Assembly: GCA_020053795.1 (NCBI GenBank)
Contig: JAGVMN010000051.1
Coordinates: 1-57,321 of the forward strand
Reading direction: 5' to 3'
Source: Bacteroidia bacterium
GTDB taxonomy: Bacteria > Bacteroidota > Bacteroidia > NS11-12g > UBA9320
DNA: 57,321 nt
Part shown: piece after piece, positions 1 through 6,097 of the stretch
Position numbering within the stretch: position 1 is the first letter of the stretch
Layout: every line of letters starts with the position of its first letter
The notes under the pieces: generated by a model
The model's database searches: none
What the model was told of the DNA's origin: nothing
Seen by the model: the letters and a program-made list of their open reading frames with translations, nothing else
Position numbers and translations under genes: made by a program

Positions 1-2
1 AG

Positions 3-116
3 GACATTTTCATTTAGAAATTGAATTATATTCACGACAATCCGGTACAACCCCATTGGCAAATGGTCAGTCTGCCGGAAGAATATTACTGGAGTTCTTC
101 GTTGGCTGGTCGGTGA
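3..116 (+). pseudogene. REP-associated tyrosine transposase (RAYT), C-terminal fragment with an in-frame stop
   Basis: The frame reads DIFI, a TAG stop at 15-17, then KLNYIHDNPV...LPEEYYWSSS, and ends at TGA 114-116. The KL-YIHDNP segment is the C-terminal signature of RAYT (Y1/HUH superfamily) transposases, and its tyrosine is the presumed catalytic nucleophile. The TAG stands where family members usually have Gln (EQKL-YIHNNP), so this looks like a nonsense-mutated relic. Its 5' part lies outside the window. The last codons (LAGR) are already inside the first hairpin repeat, so the coding remnant runs straight into a REP-like element. Confidence 0.75.
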
Positions 117-137
117 CAACACCGACCAGTGAAAAAA
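100..137. repeat. REP-like hairpin repeat, copy 1
   Basis: A 38-bp unit contains a perfect 10-bp stem: CTGGTCGGTG at 106-115, loop ACAA at 116-119, CACCGACCAG at 120-129. The same unit recurs at 182-219. It abuts the 3' end of a RAYT fragment, the arrangement expected for REP elements mobilised by RAYT proteins. Confidence 0.8.
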
Positions 138-181
138 GTTTATATGAACTTTGACTTAATTTGCAATAAGGAATTGGGTTG

Positions 182-219
182 CGTTGGCTGGTCGGTGACA
201 ACACCGACCAGTGAAAAAA
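182..219. repeat. REP-like hairpin repeat, copy 2
   Basis: This is an identical 38-bp copy of the unit at 100-137, in the same orientation and 82 bp away start to start. The stem is 188-197 with 202-211 and the loop is ACAA at 198-201. It abuts an oppositely oriented RAYT N-terminal remnant, so each copy touches a RAYT end. Confidence 0.8.
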
Positions 220-270
220 AGGCTTTCCATTCCAAAATCGTTGCCGTAAAAAATTTGATCGGGTTTTCAT
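219..270 (-). pseudogene. RAYT N-terminal remnant
   Basis: Read on the minus strand from ATG 270-268, the peptide MKTRSNFLRQRFWNGKPFF matches the start of RAYT proteins. The RAYT at 4173-4601 has RQRFWNGKP at the same place. The 27 bp at 219-245 are identical to 4541-4567. The frame then runs into the second hairpin repeat, so only the first 19 or so residues survive and the HUH motif is absent. Confidence 0.65.
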
Positions 271-310
271 CCATAACTGCAAATGTAGTATTCGGTATCT
301 ACGCAAAGAA

Positions 311-335
311 AAGGTTGGTGAAAAACACCAACCTT
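311..335. repeat. Hairpin with GGTG/CACC apex
   Basis: A perfect 10-bp stem: AAGGTTGGTG at 311-320, loop AAAAA at 321-325, CACCAACCTT at 326-335. It has the same apex (GGTG, A-rich loop, CACC) as the repeats at 106-129 and 188-211, but a different stem base. It sits at the upstream edge of an orphan T9SS sorting domain. With no stop codon right after a U-tract, a terminator role is less likely than a REP-type element. Confidence 0.65.
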
Positions 336-579
336 GGGCAAATATACCGGAATTGAAACCGCAAATGCTGTTCTCAGCCGTGTTTATCCGAATCCTTTCA
401 ACGAGGTGATTCACGTTTATCTGAGCGAAAAAGCGGGTTTTGGCCTGTATTCAATTGATGGTAAAAAGGTCGCCGAAGGAACCCTGGTTGCGGGAGACAA
501 CAGCATATTGACCACGGATATCGCCAAGGGCAGCTACCTGTTGAAGATAGGAAATCGCTCGGTTTTACTGGTGAAATGA
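334..579 (+). pseudogene. Orphan T9SS type A C-terminal sorting domain (5'-truncated cargo gene)
   Basis: The 81-residue frame is almost entirely a T9SS sorting domain: YPNPFNEVIHVYL near the start, LYSIDGKKVAEG in the middle, and KGSYLLKIGNRSVLLVK at the end. In complete cargo proteins this domain follows a signal peptide and a large passenger, and both are missing here. The frame opens after a stop at 319-321 inside the hairpin 311-335, and its first possible start is TTG 334. I infer that the REP/RAYT material replaced or deleted the 5' part of the gene. A short expressed protein is unlikely because it would have no export signal. Confidence 0.7.
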
Positions 580-672
580 ATCTTTTCTGACGATAATTAT
601 CTTAAATTATGTCACTCTAAACTCAGTCCATTTTTTTTTGAATATTAATTCCCAAATAGAACCGAATTCAAT

Positions 673-680
673 TATTTTTG
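673..680 (+). promoter_or_regulatory. -7 promoter box TATTTTTG
   Basis: A perfect match to the Bacteroidota TAnnTTTG element, 23 nt before the ATG of the T9SS cargo gene at 704. I did not see a clear -33 TTTG. Confidence 0.55.
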
Positions 681-703
681 CTTGAACAAATAATCTAAGC
701 CCT

Positions 704-1729
704 ATGAAAAAAATGTTACCTACCCTCGCTGCCTGGAATTTCATCCTGTTTTGCTCTGCTTCGCTGGCTCAACCAATTCTTACAGCTACTGGTTTGAATC
801 CGGTTTTAAATGAGAGTTACACTATGAAAGCCTCCGAATATCTTTCACCGGGAAGTGCCGGAGCCAATCAAACCTGGAATCTTAATTTTACCACAGGTAC
901 TTCCGGAGGATTGTCAACATTTGTGACACCAAGTTCAACACCCAATGCCAGCAGTTTTCCGAATGCGAACATTGCACTGAACAGACCAAGCGCGTCAACT
1001 GTTGTTTATTATAAGACTTCAGGATCAGCGTTTCAAAACCATGGGGTCATTGGCGGAAGTGCTTCTACCGTTATGGCTTATACCAATCCTGAAGATTTAA
1101 TGCACTATCCTTTTGCTTACAACAATACGTACACCGATAACTGGGCCGCAGTTTTCGTAAGCGGAGCCAATACTTTTTATCGCACCGGAACAACAACCGT
1201 AACTGCGGATGGCTATGGAAAGCTGACCACCCCCACTGCCACTTATACAAATGTGATGCGTATTCATTTTGTTCAGGATTATCAGGATTCGACTGATGTT
1301 TTCGGGCAACCATATGTGATCAGTTACTATAATGATCAATACATGTGGTACAAAGAAGGCACACACTTCCCACTGGCATCTGTCTATGAGGTTACTACCG
1401 ATGGGGGAGATTTTGAGGGAGGGAATTATTTAATGGGAAGTTCCTCCATTGATCCTTCTCCTTCGTTCATCAGTTCATCAAATTTATTTCCGAACCCAGC
1501 ATCGGACAAAGCGACAATAGAGTTTTCTCTCAAAGAGAACAAAAGAGCAGATGTTGTGCTTCTGAACGCTGTTGGTCAACAAGTAGAATCAACTCAGATT
1601 GTTGATGGTGTAAATGGGTTGAACACCGTTCAATTGGATGTTGCCAACTTGCCAGAGGGAATCTATATGGCCGAAATGATAGTTGATGGAATGGTTGCAA
1701 CAACAAAGCGTTTTACTGTTATGAGATAG
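704..1729 (+). CDS. Secreted protein with T9SS C-terminal sorting domain
   Basis: The product is 341 aa. Residues 1-22 form a signal peptide (basic MKK, hydrophobic core, Ala-Gln cleavage region at SLAQP). The body (about 25-255) is rich in Ser, Thr, Tyr and Asn, as in extracellular beta proteins, with no domain I recognise. The last 80 residues are a type A sorting domain: SNLFPNPASDKATIEFSL, LLNAVGQQV, and LPEGIYMAEM before the terminal KRFTVMR. The protein should therefore leave the cell through the T9SS encoded at 18.7-24.4 kb. The ATG follows a TAnnTTTG box. Its function is unknown. Confidence 0.85.
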   Translation: MKKMLPTLAAWNFILFCSASLAQPILTATGLNPVLNESYTMKASEYLSPGSAGANQTWNLNFTTGTSGGLSTFVTPSSTPNASSFPNANIALNRPSASTVVYYKTSGSAFQNHGVIGGSASTVMAYTNPEDLMHYPFAYNNTYTDNWAAVFVSGANTFYRTGTTTVTADGYGKLTTPTATYTNVMRIHFVQDYQDSTDVFGQPYVISYYNDQYMWYKEGTHFPLASVYEVTTDGGDFEGGNYLMGSSSIDPSPSFISSSNLFPNPASDKATIEFSLKENKRADVVLLNAVGQQVESTQIVDGVNGLNTVQLDVANLPEGIYMAEMIVDGMVATTKRFTVMR

Positions 1730-1926
1730 CCTATAAATTTATCCTTTGAACAGGGATTAAACTTCTTTCAAAAAAGTGGTGGATGAATTATTTGATCGTT
1801 TTATTGCTAGTCAAATCTTATGGTAAAACCTTAGCGACTAATGCCCAACTATACAAGATTCATCAAAGATAAACCGGAGAAGCTAATTCGGCAGATCAGC
1901 CTTTAACCTGAGTTTGAGTATCTCAA

Positions 1927-2955
1927 TTATTTTTTCATAAATCGGAATGTTTCTATTTCGTTGACACGGATAAAGTACAATCCTGAAGGGAGGCTTTCTG
2001 TAATGATATTAACCCCATGCTCATTCGATTCTCTTTGAACCACCAGACTCGCCCCGCTATGGTTGAACAGCGACACAGCATGTATTATCATTTCCTTGTT
2101 AAATAAAGTGACCCGCCCCTCTGCAATGGTCGGATATATCAAAGTTTGATTGTAAGAATCTTCTATTGAAAGAAATACGATCGGTGAATAACCGGCATGG
2201 CCATCGAAATCTTCAATTCTCAGGCGATAATAGCCCCAGTTATGTATCAGGTCTGTGAAAGAATATTTTCTGACACTATCGGATTCATGACCGCTTTCTA
2301 CAAAGCCCTCTTCGTGGAAATGCCCGTCAAAACAGTGCTCTATAAAAAAACCAAAATTGTTTTTTTCAGATGCCGTTGACCAATTAAGAAAAGGGTGGCC
2401 ATTAACTTTTTGAACAGTGAAATCCATCAAAGTGACAGGCACCGGTTCGCAACTCAGCGATGGACCACAAATGCTGTCGGACTCGAAGGTTGATCCCGGC
2501 TTTATATAAATCAGGTTGGTGCCAACCTGTAAGTTTTCATTTAACACATAAAAGAGGTAAGTTGTGGTCTTCTCAATAACTTCCTGCTCATACTTGATGC
2601 TGTATGGCTGTTGAGGAATTGAAGGGTCGTTGCCCAGCACAAAATATTTCGAGTAGTGAAGACCATGTGAAGTCTGGCTGGTATAGGTGCCTCCCCTTTC
2701 GAACAGAGAATTGTCAATACAGCGGCTTACTTGAAAACTGGTATGGCTGATACCTTTGGTTCCTCCTGAATTGTCAATTTTATAAAACCAGGTGGATTTG
2801 CCGAAACTGGGAAAGTTGTGAAGCACCCCTTCAAATGAAATCGTTGATTGATTATCGGGGAATTGTGCAATGGGTTGAGTGCACACCGCCTGCGTTAATG
2901 ATGCAGTTGCAATCAGCCCCATAAAAATGGCTGAACCGTAGTAAAGGAGTTTCAT
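1927..2955 (-). CDS. Secreted protein with T9SS C-terminal sorting domain
   Basis: The product is 342 aa. It begins with a signal peptide (MKLLYYGSAIFMGLIATASL, then Ala-rich) and carries several Cys residues in the mature part. From about residue 180 comes a stretch typical of Bacteroidota cargo proteins just before the sorting domain: LMDFTVQKVNGHPFLNWSTAS followed by YSFTDL and YYRLRIEDFDG. The C-terminus (LIYPTIAEGRVTLFN ... LPSGLYFIRVNEIETFRFMKK) is a type A sorting domain. It is convergent with the cargo gene at 704-1729, with 197 bp between them in which I see nothing. The role of the N-terminal domain is unknown. Confidence 0.8.
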   Translation of the reverse strand: MKLLYYGSAIFMGLIATASLTQAVCTQPIAQFPDNQSTISFEGVLHNFPSFGKSTWFYKIDNSGGTKGISHTSFQVSRCIDNSLFERGGTYTSQTSHGLHYSKYFVLGNDPSIPQQPYSIKYEQEVIEKTTTYLFYVLNENLQVGTNLIYIKPGSTFESDSICGPSLSCEPVPVTLMDFTVQKVNGHPFLNWSTASEKNNFGFFIEHCFDGHFHEEGFVESGHESDSVRKYSFTDLIHNWGYYRLRIEDFDGHAGYSPIVFLSIEDSYNQTLIYPTIAEGRVTLFNKEMIIHAVSLFNHSGASLVVQRESNEHGVNIITESLPSGLYFIRVNEIETFRFMKK

Positions 2956-2980
2956 GATACAATAGTGTTAATATTAAGGG

Positions 2981-2988
2981 CAAAGTTA
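2981..2988 (-). promoter_or_regulatory. -7 promoter box TAACTTTG
   Basis: A perfect TAnnTTTG match on the minus strand, 25 nt upstream of the ATG at 2955. It supports that start. Confidence 0.5.
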
Positions 2989-3222
2989 TCCGTAATCCGC
3001 TAATTCTGTTGAATTTTTATGAACCGCTGTAGGGTAAAACAGATTGGAAAGAGTCCCTCAGAACCAAAAGCTAAAAAACACGAAGAAGCGGGCAGGGCAC
3101 AAAACGAAAGTACAGGGCTCAAGACGATGTCTCAGAACCCTGTTGCCATTCAATATTTGGTGACAGCAGCTAAAAAAAACCTGCCCCCCCCTCAGATAAT
3201 CCTTTTAACAGGCTTTTAGTTA

Positions 3223-3900
3223 TTACCAGCCGCCGAATCCACTGTGGTCAAAGCTCTTATAGGAAACGCCTTTCAAGCCGACACATGGATCATTATAAAC
3301 CTCCTCGATAACTGCAAATTCGCCCCAAATGGCCGGGCCAATTTCTACATTATCGGCAGAATACCAAACACCACCTGATAACGTTGCATCAGCGGGTGCG
3401 GCGATTATTTTGGTAAAATAGGTCCAGTAGCATTTCTTGCCGTTAACGGTATAGGTTCCAGACATGTGATTGGTTAACCATGCACCTGAGCCAATATAGG
3501 ATGAATATCCGTAATGCCTGTCCAGCAAACCATCATTATCACAATCCGTATTAGACAACCACGCATCGTTCCATTTCATGATTAACTTGTCATTCTTCCA
3601 TGCCTGGCACCAGGAAGCGTCGCGATATGCATCGCAGTATTTTCCGTTAAACATTCGTGCCTGATAATTGTAACCCCATTTATCATAACCGGTTTTGATG
3701 ACTTCATTTGCGGAATTTAGTAGGGTTCCGTCTTTAATGGTGGTACATCCCGAGTTTGGTGCCTGACTGACATTCTGATTCCCATTTTCAGCACTCTTAA
3801 GGAGTTCTTTCTCAATAGGTGCTCTTCTGCAAGAAACAACTGTGACGGTAATTGCTGCAATAATTACCAAAGCGATAAGTAAGAAATTTGATTTTTTCAT
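3223..3900 (-). CDS. Putative lipoprotein of unknown function, Trp/Tyr/Cys-rich
   Basis: The product is 225 aa. It starts with a lipoprotein signal (MKKSNFLLIALVII..., VVSC, lipid Cys at about 24). A linker rich in Asn, Gln and Ser follows to about residue 50. The folded part has paired cysteines (YCDAYRDASWCQAW), a DCDNDGLLDRHYG loop that resembles a calcium-binding Asp loop, and many aromatics (WLTNHMSGTY, KCYWTYF, GGVWYSADNVEIGPAIWGEF). I do not recognise a named family. It is probably anchored in the outer membrane. A near-match promoter (TACACTTG, one mismatch to TAnnTTTG) lies at 3924-3931 on the minus strand. Confidence 0.7.
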   Translation of the reverse strand: MKKSNFLLIALVIIAAITVTVVSCRRAPIEKELLKSAENGNQNVSQAPNSGCTTIKDGTLLNSANEVIKTGYDKWGYNYQARMFNGKYCDAYRDASWCQAWKNDKLIMKWNDAWLSNTDCDNDGLLDRHYGYSSYIGSGAWLTNHMSGTYTVNGKKCYWTYFTKIIAAPADATLSGGVWYSADNVEIGPAIWGEFAVIEEVYNDPCVGLKGVSYKSFDHSGFGGW

Positions 3901-3959
3901 AGCATCTGTTTAATTGGTGAACACAAGTGTAAGAATTTTGAAAGAATAATGAAATGACA

Positions 3960-4018
3960 TTTGTCAGCCGACAACTTTGTCTTCACTTTCAGATGCTTAG
4001 GGCCGTTCGGCTGACAAA
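3960..4018. repeat. 12-bp perfect inverted repeat enclosing 35 bp
   Basis: TTTGTCAGCCGA at 3960-3971 pairs exactly with TCGGCTGACAAA at 4007-4018. The short dyad TGACA-TT-TGTCA at 3955-3966 overlaps the left arm. There is no obvious target duplication outside the arms. It lies between the lipoprotein gene and the RAYT at 4173-4601. It could be a small palindromic insertion (MITE or REP type), a long hairpin or an operator. No U-run directly follows in the orientation of a gene that would need a terminator. Confidence 0.6.
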
Positions 4019-4088
4019 AAATAAAACCAAACTTAGTAAACCTCATTACTCAAAATAAAGGACTTATGTGAGTACGGAATTTTAAAAT

Positions 4089-4110
4089 TGTCAGGTGGAA
4101 ACACCTGACA
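4089..4110. repeat. REP-like hairpin, GGTG/CACC apex
   Basis: A perfect 9-bp stem: TGTCAGGTG at 4089-4097, loop GAAA at 4098-4101, CACCTGACA at 4102-4110. It lies 62 bp beyond the 3' end of the RAYT on the minus strand, where family REP elements are usually found. A degenerate relative is at 50402-50425. Confidence 0.7.
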
Positions 4111-4172
4111 GCACGTTAAAACTGTTGCCGTTGTCATAGTAATCCAGTGAAGAAAAGGGTAGCGTTTATGAA

Positions 4173-4601
4173 TCAAATTGTAGTCTTTCCCAACAGCGAT
4201 GTACTGCGGATATAAATCCGCTTTATCTGTACTTCGACATGCCCTTCGGAACATGTCGAAGAGCGGAGTTCCCAAAATTGAAACTCTCTGTCTTTTGCAC
4301 TCACCTTATAATTCTGCAACTCAACCGGATCATTTGTCGTCAAATCGAGTATTATCCTTTGAGCGGTAAATTTCAAAAAATCACGTTGCACATCAGATTC
4401 CTTGAATCCTTCTTGCATTCGCCAAAGCAAATGGATATGATTGGGCATAATAACAAATCCATATAGCCAGATTCTATTTTTCTCAACTAAAAATTTCAGG
4501 CTTTCAATTATTACAGTTTTATATTTTGTCAGAGTGAAGCAAGGCTTTCCATTCCAAAATCGTTGCCTATATCCCATCAACCATTCCTTGCAACCTATCA
4601 A
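4173..4601 (-). pseudogene. RAYT transposase with HUH motif, C-terminal third missing
   Basis: The frame codes for 142 aa. It begins like a RAYT (RQRFWNGKPCFTLTKYKTVII at about 12-32) and has the HUH metal-binding motif IMPNHIHLLW (His55 and His57). It continues normally to AKDREFQFWE near residue 111. After that the family's C-terminal helix with KLDYIHNNP, which carries the catalytic Tyr, is absent. Instead the frame crosses the palindrome 4232-4261 (residues TCSEGHVEV) and ends in unrelated sequence. I infer an inactive protein. The true start may be MGYRQRF (ATG 4577). It is divergent from the MFS gene. Confidence 0.8.
4232..4261. repeat. Palindromic element inside the RAYT reading frame
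   Basis: CTTCGACATG at 4232-4241 and CATGTCGAAG at 4252-4261 form a perfect 10-bp stem around a 10-nt loop. CTTCGACA-type palindromes are a common REP flavour in many bacterial genomes. Here it sits exactly where the RAYT protein stops resembling its family. Confidence 0.65.
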
Positions 4602-4612
4602 CCATTGAATGC

Positions 4613-4620
4613 TAAATTTG
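4613..4620 (+). promoter_or_regulatory. -7 promoter box TAAATTTG
   Basis: A perfect TAnnTTTG, 16 nt before the MFS ATG at 4637. TTG at 4588-4590 is a possible -33 partner with a 22-nt spacer. Confidence 0.55.
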
Positions 4621-4636
4621 CGAATTCAAAAAGAAA

Positions 4637-5821
4637 ATGATCCCCGGCGATATTTATAAGGACAAGAGGTTTTGGACACTTGGTGCCAGCTCCTTTCTTT
4701 TTTTCGCCAGTTTCAATATGATTATTCCCGAGTTGCCCGACTATCTGAGCAAACTGGGCGGTGCCGATTACAAGGGGATGATCATCGGGTTATTTTCACT
4801 TGCTGCTGGTTTGGCCAGACCCTTCAGCGGAAAATTTACTGACAATATCGGGAGAATTCCAGTATTGATCATCGGTTGCCTTGTTTGTGTGTTACTTGGA
4901 TTGCTATACCCCTTGGTTAGCTCCGTTGCAGGATTTCTTTTGCTCCGGTTTCTACATGGCTTTTCAGCGGGTTTCAAGCCAACGGCCGATGTGGCTTATG
5001 TGGCCGACATCGTTCCAGCGAACAGAAGAGGAGAAGCTCTTGGCATGATGGGAATAATGGGAAATCTGGGTATGAGTTTCGGGCCGGTATTGGGCAGTGA
5101 GGTTACTGCAGGATTTGGGTTAAATGCCATGTTCTATACCTCAACGGGATTAGCGATGGTGGCACTTTTGATAACCTTACAATTGCCCGAAACACTAAAA
5201 ATAAAATACTCTTTTCGGCTTAAGACTTTGAAAATAAACCCGTCAGATATTTATGAAAAGTCCGTCAGAATGCCCGCGGCGGTAATGTTCCTCACCGTAA
5301 TTTCTTTTGGGATTGTTCTGACTCTGGTTCCTGATTTCGCACGGCACGTGGGGCTGCAGAAACAAGGATACTACTTTATGGTTTTCACCCTTGTATCCCT
5401 CGTTGTCCGATTATTTACCGGCAAGCTAAGTGACAAAAGAGGTCGAAGCAAGGTCATGATTTTTGGTGTCATTTTTTTAATCATTTCAATGATAGCCATG
5501 AGTCTGGCCTCAAATGTCTGGCAACTCTTTTTAGCCTCGGCATTGCTGGGTATTTCAACGGGTTTCACTTCTCCTACCCTTTTTGCCTGGACCATTGATG
5601 TTTGCAACCCAAAATTCACGGGCAGAGGGTTGGCAACCTTTTATATAGCCATGGAAGCAGGTATTACAATTGGCTCGGTAATCTCTGCCGCCATATATAA
5701 TAACCATTCCGGAAACTTCAAGTTTGCTTTCCTATCCGGTGCTCTCATGTCTCTTACTGCACTTGGCTTGCTTTTCTTTTACCGAAACATGCATAGGAAA
5801 GCGGGAACCGTATCACGATGA
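4637..5821 (+). CDS. MFS family transporter
   Basis: The product is 394 aa, the usual size for a 12-helix major facilitator. Hydrophobic helices fill the whole length in two halves. The loop 2-3 signature is GKFTDNIGRIPVL (about 65-77), and its weaker echo in the second half is GKLSDKRGRSKV (about 263-274). Residues PELPDYLSKLGG after the first helix and NLGMSFGPVLGS near helix 5 are typical of drug/metabolite:H+ antiporters of the YfcJ/arabinose-efflux type. The substrate cannot be read from the sequence. It is a single-gene unit, divergent from the RAYT relic, with a 276-bp gap before nqrA that holds only the nqr promoter. Confidence 0.85.
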   Translation: MIPGDIYKDKRFWTLGASSFLFFASFNMIIPELPDYLSKLGGADYKGMIIGLFSLAAGLARPFSGKFTDNIGRIPVLIIGCLVCVLLGLLYPLVSSVAGFLLLRFLHGFSAGFKPTADVAYVADIVPANRRGEALGMMGIMGNLGMSFGPVLGSEVTAGFGLNAMFYTSTGLAMVALLITLQLPETLKIKYSFRLKTLKINPSDIYEKSVRMPAAVMFLTVISFGIVLTLVPDFARHVGLQKQGYYFMVFTLVSLVVRLFTGKLSDKRGRSKVMIFGVIFLIISMIAMSLASNVWQLFLASALLGISTGFTSPTLFAWTIDVCNPKFTGRGLATFYIAMEAGITIGSVISAAIYNNHSGNFKFAFLSGALMSLTALGLLFFYRNMHRKAGTVSR

Positions 5822-6069
5822 AATTTCAAGTTTTGAGAAACCATGTCAATATTCATAAGTTACATATTGTCAATTGCAACGGTTCCCTATGGTTTTAGTC
5901 CAATCCTTTCATTTCAAAAACATTTAATGGCTTGCTGATGAACGTCTCTGTTGCCGAGAGTTTGAGACACTGAGAAGAAATCGGTAAGTGAAAAAAATAA
6001 GTCCGGCATAAGCGTTTGAGAATTATTTGTCAAAATAATTTTTATCATGCTTTAAAATTCAGGAAATCT

Positions 6070-6077
6070 TAATTTTG
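6070..6077 (+). promoter_or_regulatory. -7 promoter box TAATTTTG of the nqr operon
   Basis: A perfect TAnnTTTG, 20 nt before the nqrA ATG at 6098. No convincing -33 element was seen. Confidence 0.55.
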
Positions 6078-6097
6078 CACCGATTTTTAAAACCGGC

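Noticed and set aside
3019-3219. 66-codon plus-strand frame between two minus-strand genes
   Set aside because: Lys/Pro-rich composition without family features, no start context, and includes a homopolymeric C run. Probably spurious.
4033-4275. Minus-strand frame as the frameshifted C-terminus of the RAYT
   Set aside because: Its residues (YIAVGKDYNLIHKRYPFLHW and onward) do not contain YIHNNP or other RAYT tail features, so a simple frameshift does not explain the truncation.
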